Part shown: positions 44,318 through 52,564 of the stretch, one piece after another
How the letters are laid out: every line of letters begins with the position of its first letter
Numbering within the stretch: the stretch's first letter is position 1
Source: Runella limosa DSM 17973
Lineage (GTDB): Bacteria > Bacteroidota > Bacteroidia > Cytophagales > Spirosomataceae
Reading direction: 5' to 3'
Length of the DNA stretch: 64,000 bases
Assembly: GCF_000482465.1 (NCBI RefSeq)
Contig: NZ_KI519425.1
Coordinates: 220,609-284,608 of the forward strand
Notes under the pieces: generated by a model
Databases searched by the model: none
Told to the model about the DNA's origin: nothing
What the model saw: the letters and a program-made list of their open reading frames with translations, nothing else
Made by a program: the position numbers and the translations under genes

Positions 44318-47300
44318 CTACTGCACTTTTACGATTTTTCGTCGCGCTACGCGTCCATTTTGTTCTGCATTTAGGAAATAAACCCCTGGGGTAAGCGTCG
44401 TAAAGTCAACCTCGTCTCTGCTGGTGGCCGTTTGTTGCCGTAACAAAACGCGCCCATAGCCATCGGTGACGGTAATCGACGCAGGTGCACCTCCTTGGAT
44501 TTCGATGGTACAACGCGTCTGAACTGGCACAGGATAGACGCTCAACCAATCACTTGATTGGTTTGGATTGACCGACAATAACGGGCTGACCGTCAAGGTA
44601 AGGCGTGAGGTCGCTGGCCCGTTTCCGCAACCGTTGCTAATCGAAACGATACGATAGAGGTTTGTTTTTTCAGGACGTACGGTAAACTCAAAAGGCGAGA
44701 CAGTGGTTGAAAACGTGGTGTCTTTTTGGGCCAAGCTATCGCGGTAGGTTACGCGCCAAGGATTTTCACCCGTAAAGGCAATCGAAAGTTTTGCGCTTTC
44801 ATTTTCGTAAATGTTCGCTGGCCCCGAAATGGTCGCCGTTGGCAATTCCCGCACCACAATTTGTACAGGGCTTACTTTCCCTTTTACCGTAAAGTTAGAA
44901 GCAACCCCAATCACCCGTACAAAGTATGTTCCTGCCGTGGCCGTGGCGGGTACTGTGGCCTTTAGTGGCGTACTTGAACCTTCCGTCGAAATGGTTTGGA
45001 AGCTGGCATCGTCGTTTGTCTTTGAGATTTGGACGCGGAACTGGGTATTTGACGGAAAGAAATCCGATGAAAAATAGGGGATATCGAACGTTTGAGCTGC
45101 ACAAACGGTGGTAGCACTTGGATTACCAACGTCGATGGTGGCCACCCGTACATTGATGGTAGCACTTCCCGCTGGACTACCTTCACCGCAATTGTTGGTA
45201 ATTTTTGTTACCGTAAAAATGGTAGATTCCAACGGACTCACGGTGATGTTGGTCGGGTTTTGAGACGACGTAAATGTTAATCCGTTGGACAAAGTATAAG
45301 TCCAAGGGCCTTGGCCCGTAAAGGCAATTGACAACGGTGCCGACTGGCCTTGGGTGATGGTGCCTTCGCCGCTAATGGTTGCACTTGGGAGTGGCTGAAT
45401 GACAACTACTATTTCGGCACGTGGACTTTCACAGCCATTGGTGCCTGTTTGGGTCACATAAAAATTGTAAGTACCTGGCGTTTGTGTTGGTGGAATATTC
45501 GGTGTGCTCTGAGGAGTGCCACCTGTTTTGTTGGTATTGTACCATTTTAAGGCTGTTCCTGTGGCCGACAATGCCTGTGGCGTTGCGTTTTGACAAGTGA
45601 CAATCGGTACTTGACTCACCGCAGGCAATGGCGTCGTGCGTACGTTTACCCGAATGTCGGTACGAGGGCCTCGACAGCCATCGCGTAGTTGTAACACCGA
45701 ATAAGTTCCTTCAAAGCCTGTGTCGGTGGTGATGGTAGGAATAACCCCCGTTTCGCTGCTGTTAGGATAAATCCAAAGCAACGACTCGCCCGTTCCTTGC
45801 ACTTTGGCATCCAACTGAATGGCAGGGTCAAACTGACAAAGAAGGTATTCTTGCTTTGTCACTTGTGCCGAAGGAGGCAGAGGTTTTACCACTACCTGTA
45901 CTTGGCTACGCTGGCTTTCGCAGGTATATTGATTGGTCTGCGTAACGTAATAGCTGGTTGTGACGGAGTTATCGGTTGAGTTGTTGGTCGAAGGGGTAGG
46001 GGCTACGCCGCTTCCGCTGCCACCTGTGGCTTCGGTGTACCATTTGATGTTGCTTCCATTAGCGACCAAAGCAGTGGCGTTGGCGGTTGCACAATATACA
46101 ACTGGTGACGCAGCGGTAGGATTGGCAGGAGTTGGGTTGACTACGAAAGCAAAAGTCGCTGTTTTTCCAGTACAAAGTGATGTTGCTGGCACCACACTAA
46201 TGGTGGTTGAAACCACATTCTGCGAGTTATTTAAAGCGCTAAATCCAGCGGCGATATTGCCCGTTCCTGCTACGCCAAAACCAACGTTGGTAGGAGTTGA
46301 CCAATTAAACGTCGTGCTAGGGGTAGCACTTGTAAATGCGATAGCGTTCCCTTTTTCTCCCGCACACAGCGCAATATCAGCAATGTTACTAGCAACTGGG
46401 CTTGGGTTTACTGTAATGATAAACGTTTTGGCCGTTCCTTCGCAGGTATTGGCCGTTGGAATCACGCTCACCGTAGCGGTTGTGGCAGAAACGATAGGGT
46501 TTGTTACTGTATAACTGGTGATATTGCCCGTGCCTGTTGTTCCAAATCCTACGTTAGCCGTGCTTGTCCAGGCGTAGGTGGTGCCTGAGGTAAGGCTTGA
46601 GAAAGCAATAGCAGGGGCGGTCACTGTTCCGCAATACGTCAAATTGCTGAGTGTCGTAACAACCGGCGTTGGGTTAGCAGTGACGGTGAAAGTTTTTGTT
46701 GGGCCAGTACAGGTAGCGGTTTTGGCCGTAACACTCACGGTGGAAATAATGGGTGCTACGCCCGCATTGGCCACCGTAAAAGCAGCGATATTGCCCGAAC
46801 CTGATGTCCCAAATCCAACATTGGCCGAAGATGTCCACGTATAGGTACTTCCCGAAGTAGGACTCGTAAAAGCAATGGCGGCGCCTGGGGCAGTATTACA
46901 GTAGGCCACATTGTTTACGGTCGTAACCTTAGGCGAAGGGTTTACGGTGATGGTAAATGTTTTAGAGGCTCCTACGCAGGTATTGGCAGTAGGCGTAACG
47001 GTGATGTTGCCCAAAACGACACCGGCGCTATCAACAGTTGTAAAAGCCGCAATATTTCCTGTACCCGCTGTTCCGAAACCTACGTTGGAACTACTTGACC
47101 AAGCGTAAGTAGTTCCCGATGTGGAACTGGTAAACGGAATCGCACTCGCACCAGCATTGCCACAATAAATGGCATTCGCGACTGTGCCAACAACGGGCGT
47201 AGGATTGACAGTGATGGTGAAAGTCGAAGCTGGGCCTGTACATGTTCCTGTACTCGGTGTGACAGTGATGGTACTGATAACGGGGTTTGAGGTGGCGTTG

Positions 47301-49183
47301 GTAGCGGTATAAGCAGGAATATTACCCGTTCCCGAAACCCCAAAACCAATATTTACTGAACTTGACCAAGTGTAGGTCGTTCCTGTAACAGGGCTTGAAA
47401 ACGTGATGGCCGAACCTGAAGCCGCATTACAATAGACGGCGTTGGTAATGGTGTTGACCGTTGGGGCAGGATTTACAGTAACAGTGAATGTTTTTGACGC
47501 TCCTGGACAAGCCCCAACACTAGGGGTAACCGTCACCGTTGCAACGACAGGAGTGGTGCTAGAACTGATGGTGGTGTAAGCTGGGATATTGCCTGTTCCT
47601 GACGTGCCAAAGCCCACGTTTGCCGTGCTTGTCCAACTGTATGTAGTACCTGCCACAGGGCTGGAGAAATTTATCCCTGCTACTGGGATTCCACCGCAGA
47701 AGGCGGCGTTGGCAACGGTATTGACGCTGGTCGTGGGATTGACAGTTACGCTAAAAGAAGTGCTGTTTCCTGTGCATCCTCCCACCGAAGGTGTTACCGT
47801 AACGGTAGCAACTTGAATACCTGCTCCCGCATTGATTGCCGTAAAAGCAGGAATATTTCCAGTACCTGAGGTGCCAAAACCGACGTTTACTGAGCTAGTC
47901 CATGCGAATGTTGCTCCCGCCGAGAAGCTTGCCAAGGCGATGGCGGCGTTGCTGTTTCCATTACAAGTAATCACATTTGAAATGGTGTTGACAGTGGGTT
48001 TGTGTTTAACCGTGACCGTAAAAGTCGTTGGATTGCCCGCACAACCGCCCACTCGTGGTGTAACAGTAATGGTGGCAGTGACGTCAGCGTTGCTATTGTT
48101 GTTGGCAATGAATGCAGGAATAGGCCCTGAGCCAGAAGTGCCAAAGCCAATATTGGCAGACGATGTCCAATCAAACGAGGCACCTGCCGAAGAACTGGTA
48201 AAGTTGATGGAAGGTGCTGATGTATCGTCGCAGTATGAAAGGTTTGAAATAGGATTGACGGTGGCATTGGTCGGGTTGACTGTCACGTTAAATGACTGCG
48301 CGGGCCCTGGGCATCCGTTGAGATTGGGAGTGACAGTGACGGTCGAAGTCACCGAAGACGTGCCTGGGTTGGTAGCGGTGAAAGCAGGGATAGAACCCGA
48401 ACCCGAGTTTCCAAATCCTACGTTTGCCGAACTGGTCCAAGTGAAGGTAGTGCCAGCCGTTGGGCTGCTAAAATTGATACTTGCCCCCGCTGCTCCGTTA
48501 CACAAATTGACCGACGAAATGCTGTTGACTGTCGCTACCGGGCGCACAGTTACATCAAACGAAGAGGCTAATCCTACACATCCATTAACAGAAGGGACAA
48601 CGCTGACATTGGCAGTGACGTTTGAAGTTCCATTGTTGACGGCGGTAAAGTTAGGGATATTTCCTGAACCCGATGTGCCAAAGCCAATGTTGGTGGAACT
48701 CGTCCAAAAGAACGTTGCACCAGCACTAGAGCTGTTAAAAGAAATGCCACTTACACCTGCTCCACTACAAGCGGTTACATTACTGACGGGGTTCACAGTG
48801 GCAACGGGGTTGACCGTAAATGACGCACTGCCTGCCGAAGTAGTCAGCCCTGAAGTGACGCGTATTTTGTAGCCTGAACCTGCACTTGTACCCACGGGGA
48901 TGTTGGCCGAAATGGGACTAGTGTTGCCCGAGCCAATGACGTTGGGAGTAGCAGGGAAGACCCCCGCAGCGTCCGATAACTGTACCGAAAAAGTAGGAGT
49001 TCCTGCAAAGCCTGTTGCACTAAACGATACCCGTACTCCTTGGCCAGCGCAATAGCCACCCGCAGGGATGACACCCGACGTACTGGTGACTATAACGGAG
49101 CTAATACTTTGAGCTGCACTCTCAAAAATTACCCCACAAACCAGCAAAGCGGCACAGCTTAGAAAAAGTAGTTTTTTGAACAT
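44318..49183 (-). CDS. Giant secreted PKD/Ig-repeat protein with Por-type T9SS sorting domain
   Basis: 1621 residues with a signal peptide ending near SAAQ. After one Ig-like domain come ten repeats of about 88 residues. Each begins like TVNxxxNxxxC and carries [FY]xW[TS]S[ST]xNxGFGxxGxGNI and a closing CxGxxxxFxxTV. Next is one module (VVYCATANATALVANGSNI) matching the repeats of the 17697-22289 protein, then further Ig-like domains. The last 75 residues are a Por-type sorting domain (LSVYPVPVQTRCTIEIQG ... VYFLNAEQNG ... RRKIVKVQ). It is probably a long cell-surface adhesin or stalk. Its start lies about 90 bases from the GH3 stop. Confidence 0.9.
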   Translation of the reverse strand: MFKKLLFLSCAALLVCGVIFESAAQSISSVIVTSTSGVIPAGGYCAGQGVRVSFSATGFAGTPTFSVQLSDAAGVFPATPNVIGSGNTSPISANIPVGTSAGSGYKIRVTSGLTTSAGSASFTVNPVATVNPVSNVTACSGAGVSGISFNSSSAGATFFWTSSTNIGFGTSGSGNIPNFTAVNNGTSNVTANVSVVPSVNGCVGLASSFDVTVRPVATVNSISSVNLCNGAAGASINFSSPTAGTTFTWTSSANVGFGNSGSGSIPAFTATNPGTSSVTSTVTVTPNLNGCPGPAQSFNVTVNPTNATVNPISNLSYCDDTSAPSINFTSSSAGASFDWTSSANIGFGTSGSGPIPAFIANNNSNADVTATITVTPRVGGCAGNPTTFTVTVKHKPTVNTISNVITCNGNSNAAIALASFSAGATFAWTSSVNVGFGTSGTGNIPAFTAINAGAGIQVATVTVTPSVGGCTGNSTSFSVTVNPTTSVNTVANAAFCGGIPVAGINFSSPVAGTTYSWTSTANVGFGTSGTGNIPAYTTISSSTTPVVATVTVTPSVGACPGASKTFTVTVNPAPTVNTITNAVYCNAASGSAITFSSPVTGTTYTWSSSVNIGFGVSGTGNIPAYTATNATSNPVISTITVTPSTGTCTGPASTFTITVNPTPVVGTVANAIYCGNAGASAIPFTSSTSGTTYAWSSSSNVGFGTAGTGNIAAFTTVDSAGVVLGNITVTPTANTCVGASKTFTITVNPSPKVTTVNNVAYCNTAPGAAIAFTSPTSGSTYTWTSSANVGFGTSGSGNIAAFTVANAGVAPIISTVSVTAKTATCTGPTKTFTVTANPTPVVTTLSNLTYCGTVTAPAIAFSSLTSGTTYAWTSTANVGFGTTGTGNITSYTVTNPIVSATTATVSVIPTANTCEGTAKTFIITVNPSPVASNIADIALCAGEKGNAIAFTSATPSTTFNWSTPTNVGFGVAGTGNIAAGFSALNNSQNVVSTTISVVPATSLCTGKTATFAFVVNPTPANPTAASPVVYCATANATALVANGSNIKWYTEATGGSGSGVAPTPSTNNSTDNSVTTSYYVTQTNQYTCESQRSQVQVVVKPLPPSAQVTKQEYLLCQFDPAIQLDAKVQGTGESLLWIYPNSSETGVIPTITTDTGFEGTYSVLQLRDGCRGPRTDIRVNVRTTPLPAVSQVPIVTCQNATPQALSATGTALKWYNTNKTGGTPQSTPNIPPTQTPGTYNFYVTQTGTNGCESPRAEIVVVIQPLPSATISGEGTITQGQSAPLSIAFTGQGPWTYTLSNGLTFTSSQNPTNITVSPLESTIFTVTKITNNCGEGSPAGSATINVRVATIDVGNPSATTVCAAQTFDIPYFSSDFFPSNTQFRVQISKTNDDASFQTISTEGSSTPLKATVPATATAGTYFVRVIGVASNFTVKGKVSPVQIVVRELPTATISGPANIYENESAKLSIAFTGENPWRVTYRDSLAQKDTTFSTTVSPFEFTVRPEKTNLYRIVSISNGCGNGPATSRLTLTVSPLLSVNPNQSSDWLSVYPVPVQTRCTIEIQGGAPASITVTDGYGRVLLRQQTATSRDEVDFTTLTPGVYFLNAEQNGRVARRKIVKVQ

Positions 49184-49265
49184 AATCCGTTAATGTATTG
49201 ATTTTGATAAAAACGCTTAAAATTACCTCTTTATTGATACATCATCACTTTTCAAAGAATGAGAT

Positions 49266-52200
49266 TTATTTTCCGTCTTTGAGAATGGCCTGATAAACGA
49301 TTTCGTGGACCCTCCGACGGATTCGTTTTCGGTTGATTTCATTGTTTTCTGCATTGGGATGCACGCGGTTTGACAACATCACAAACACCAGTTCTTCTTT
49401 GGGGTCAGCCCACACCAGAGTGCCCGTAAAACCCGAATGCCCAAACGAATTGGATGAAGCAGTCGCCGCCACAAAATTGCTCTCCCCGTTGGAGGGAGCT
49501 TTGTCCCAACCTAACCCACGGTGATGGGCCGAGTCATACATTTTAGAAAAGAAGGGTAGGGTTTCTTCTTGAAAATACCGACGGTCGCCGTAGTATCCTT
49601 TTTGTAGGTTCATTTGCATCAAAATGGCCAAGTCGTAGGCTGTGCTGAACAAACCCGCATGACCCGCCACACCCCCATAAACCGCCGCCATTTGGTCATG
49701 AACTGTGCCCCTGAGCAACTGGTTTCGGTACGAAAAGTCGTTTTCAGTAGGTGCAATCTGACTTTCTGGAAAACGCCCCAAAGGCGAATAGGTCGTCGTC
49801 ATCATTCCGAGTGGTTCGTAGAAATTTTGACTCAAAAACTCATCTAACGGCTGATTGGTGATTCGTTCTACCACTTTTTGTAGCACCAAAATCCCCAAAT
49901 CACTATACACAAACGAATGCTTCCCATTGACTTCTTTACGCATCGGCGACTGGATAATGCCTTTCCAAACCGAATCGCGCAGGGCGGGTTGGGCAAAAAG
50001 CTTGGGCGCAATTTGCATCGAATAGACACTGTCGCGAATCGAGCTGTAATACTCGGTCATCAGCCCACCGCCGCCTGTTTTGGTACGTTCCCAAAGTTTG
50101 GGATAAAATGACACCAAGCCCGACCGATGCAGTAGTAAGTCCTCGATGGTAATTGCTGCTTTGTTTGTACCTACGAGTTCAGGCAAATAGTGTGCCGCTT
50201 TTTGTTTTAAGTCCAAAACACCTTCTTCGTGTAGGTACATCACGGCTTGGAGGGTGGCCGCTACTTTGGTCACCGACGCTACGTCATAGAGGGTTTCGTT
50301 GGTTACTTTTTCGGTGAGGTTATCGTAAGTCAAGGTGCCATAGCTCCGCTGAAACACCACGCGCCCTTTGCGTGCCACTACTACTTCACAGCCAGGGAAA
50401 ATGCGCGCCTGAATCGAGCGTTCGACGAGGGTGTCGATTTTGTTTAAAACCTCAGCACTCATACCGACTTGTTCGGGATAGCCGATTTGTAGGCGGTTGA
50501 GTGGCTTGGTGACGATACCCGTTCCTAACTCATAGGTGTTTTCAATGGAAACGGGTAGCTTACCTTTGAATGGCAACGCTCCAAAAATCTGCTCCGCAGC
50601 TACTACTTCAAGGTCGGGGAGGTTCTCGTAAGCACATACCACTGCGGAAGTTGCGGGTAGTTGCTTCAAGGCGTAAGGGGTGGCAAAAATGCTCACAATC
50701 ACCTTGGCTTTTTGTTGCAAGCGGTTGAGAAGTTCAACCGTGGCAGGCGTAATGGTAAAAGGACGATTAAAATTGCGCCGGGTATCGTGCAAACTAACCA
50801 TCACCACGTTGGCGTTGGCTGCTTGTGCCACCAGACCTTCTATTTCTTGGTTGGTGGTAGGTTTGTCGGCATACACAATATGCTTGAACGGGGCATATTT
50901 GCTCAAAGTTTGTTGGAACAGATTGATACCCCCGCCCCCGATGGCAATCGAGGCAAAACTACAAGTGTCGAGCGATGAAAGTGGCAAGAGTTGGTTATCG
51001 TTGCGTACCAAAGTGACGGCTTGTTCGCACAAATCACGCGTGAGGGCTTTTACTTCGGGGGCTTGCAGTGATGCGTTGAGGGCGACAACAGGAATTGGCT
51101 TGGTAAGGTGCAAGCCTGTCCAATATTTGGCCCGTAATATTTTTCGTACTTTTTCGTCGATGACATCCATAGGAATCGTCCCTCTCGATACCCCTTCTTT
51201 GATACGCCGCACCGACTCAATCACGCTTTCGGGGTATAGCAGTACATCATTTCCTGCTACCAATGCTTTAATGTTAGCTTCAACGGGTGTTCGGCCACGC
51301 GTGACACCCTTCATGTTCATGGCATCAGTAAAGACCAATCCCTGAAAGCCCATTTGTTTTTTGAGTAAATCGGTTACTATTTTTTCAGAAAGCGAAGAGG
51401 CAAGGTGAGGACGATTGTCAAGAACGGGGACGTATAAATGCCCCGTGATGATTCCCGTAAGGCTGTCGGCAATCAGTTTTTGAAAAGGATATAAGTCAGT
51501 TTGGGTTAAATGGTCGGTCGAGTGTGAAAGTACAGGTAAGGTAAAGTGGGAGTCGGTGCCAGTATCGCCATGTCCAGGGAAGTGTTTGGCAGTGGCAATC
51601 ACCCGTTGGTGCTGAAGTCCTTTCATATACGCAGCCGCTTTTGCGGTTACATTCTCACGGTCTTCTCCAAACGAGCGTAGTCCAATCACGGGGTTACGAG
51701 GGTTTGAGTTGATGTCGGCCACGGGTGCAAAATTGACTTGGATACCCGCCAACTGGCACTGACGGCCAATCATCCGCCCCATTTTATAAATATATTGATT
51801 ATCCTGAATGGCGCCGAGGGTCATTTGTTTGGGGAAATCGTCGATACTGTCGAGGCGCATTCCCAGCCCCCATTCGCCGTCGATGCCCACCATCAAGGGT
51901 ACTTTTGAGAGTGCTTGATAACGGTTTACGAGTTTTGCTTGGCGGGAAGGCCCGCCTTTGAAAAAAATGAGCCCGCCGATATGATGATTTTTGATGAGAT
52001 TGTCCACGTGCCGATAATAGGTCTCATTACGGTCTGAGTAGGTGGCAATCATAAAAACCTGCCCGATTTTTTCTTCAAGGGTCATCTTGCTAAAGACACT
52101 ATCTGCCCAGCGATTTGCTTCAAAAACTGCTTTAGAGGGAGCATTGTCTTCTTTTAGCGCCCATTGCGTAGGCTTTCCGTCTGCCTCTTTGTGATAAGAG

Positions 52201-52271
52201 CCCATTAGCCCCATCGCAACGCCAACACTTATGATAACTCCTGCAATAGAATTCGTCCAAAAAATCTTCAT
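49266..52271 (-). CDS. GH3 beta-N-acetylglucosaminidase fused to a beta-lactamase-type serine hydrolase
   Basis: 1001 residues with an N-terminal signal anchor. Residues 50-600 are GH3: LMVGIDGEWGLGMRLDS, NFAPVADINSNPRNPVIG, the NagZ-type signature KHFPGHGDT, and VFTDAMNMKG. From about 615 a class C-like beta-lactamase fold follows, with SVTK as SxxK, YSDLG as YxN-like, and HSG near 955 as the KTG-like box. Such fusions in Bacteroidota probably trim peptidoglycan sugars and stem peptides during cell-wall recycling. A -7 element and an inverted repeat lie upstream. Confidence 0.9.
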   Translation of the reverse strand: MKIFWTNSIAGVIISVGVAMGLMGSYHKEADGKPTQWALKEDNAPSKAVFEANRWADSVFSKMTLEEKIGQVFMIATYSDRNETYYRHVDNLIKNHHIGGLIFFKGGPSRQAKLVNRYQALSKVPLMVGIDGEWGLGMRLDSIDDFPKQMTLGAIQDNQYIYKMGRMIGRQCQLAGIQVNFAPVADINSNPRNPVIGLRSFGEDRENVTAKAAAYMKGLQHQRVIATAKHFPGHGDTGTDSHFTLPVLSHSTDHLTQTDLYPFQKLIADSLTGIITGHLYVPVLDNRPHLASSLSEKIVTDLLKKQMGFQGLVFTDAMNMKGVTRGRTPVEANIKALVAGNDVLLYPESVIESVRRIKEGVSRGTIPMDVIDEKVRKILRAKYWTGLHLTKPIPVVALNASLQAPEVKALTRDLCEQAVTLVRNDNQLLPLSSLDTCSFASIAIGGGGINLFQQTLSKYAPFKHIVYADKPTTNQEIEGLVAQAANANVVMVSLHDTRRNFNRPFTITPATVELLNRLQQKAKVIVSIFATPYALKQLPATSAVVCAYENLPDLEVVAAEQIFGALPFKGKLPVSIENTYELGTGIVTKPLNRLQIGYPEQVGMSAEVLNKIDTLVERSIQARIFPGCEVVVARKGRVVFQRSYGTLTYDNLTEKVTNETLYDVASVTKVAATLQAVMYLHEEGVLDLKQKAAHYLPELVGTNKAAITIEDLLLHRSGLVSFYPKLWERTKTGGGGLMTEYYSSIRDSVYSMQIAPKLFAQPALRDSVWKGIIQSPMRKEVNGKHSFVYSDLGILVLQKVVERITNQPLDEFLSQNFYEPLGMMTTTYSPLGRFPESQIAPTENDFSYRNQLLRGTVHDQMAAVYGGVAGHAGLFSTAYDLAILMQMNLQKGYYGDRRYFQEETLPFFSKMYDSAHHRGLGWDKAPSNGESNFVAATASSNSFGHSGFTGTLVWADPKEELVFVMLSNRVHPNAENNEINRKRIRRRVHEIVYQAILKDGK

Positions 52272-52293
52272 TTCACTGATTTAAAAATAGCGA

Positions 52294-52301
52294 CAAAGTT
52301 A
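52294..52301 (-). promoter_or_regulatory. -7 element for the GH3 fusion gene
   Basis: Minus-strand TAACTTTG matches TAnnTTTG, 22 bases before the start codon at 52271. Confidence 0.45.
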
Positions 52302-52318
52302 CTAAAACCTCTCCACAA

Positions 52319-52351
52319 AAATTGTACAAAACCGATATTCTGGTACAATTT
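52319..52351. repeat. 9-bp inverted repeat upstream of the GH3 fusion gene
   Basis: AAATTGTAC (52319-52327) and GTACAATTT (52343-52351) are perfect inverted arms around a 15-base centre. The site would lie just upstream of the GH3 promoter and could bind a regulator. Confidence 0.4.
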
Positions 52352-52496
52352 AACCTGAACTGTTTATTATTTATAAACTAAATTTAACCAATGGGTCATT
52401 TCTTAAAACAAGGTGAATTATAGGTACTTATCCGCTGATTTTTCAAATATAACCTAGCCGTAATACTGGGTTAACATTGACTTAATATTGCACTTC

Positions 52497-52504
52497 TACC
52501 TTTG
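52497..52504 (+). promoter_or_regulatory. -7 element for the TonB receptor at 52565
   Basis: TACCTTTG matches TAnnTTTG. A TTG lies only 17 bases upstream, shorter than usual. The leader to the ATG at 52565 would be about 55 bases. Confidence 0.45.
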
Positions 52505-52564
52505 CAGCGCAATCCTGATAAAGGATTTACGACACCAAATAGAATCAAATATTACAACTCCCAA

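Noticed and set aside
45960-46844. Other valine-rich plus-strand frames opposite the same gene
   Set aside because: Same reason: they mirror the Thr/Val/Gly-rich repeats and show no independent start signal or domain.
47832-48872. A 346-residue plus-strand open frame opposite the 1621-residue secreted protein
   Set aside because: It lies fully inside a gene with a signal peptide and a sorting domain, repeats with the same period as that gene, and has no family pattern. It arises from the repeat composition.
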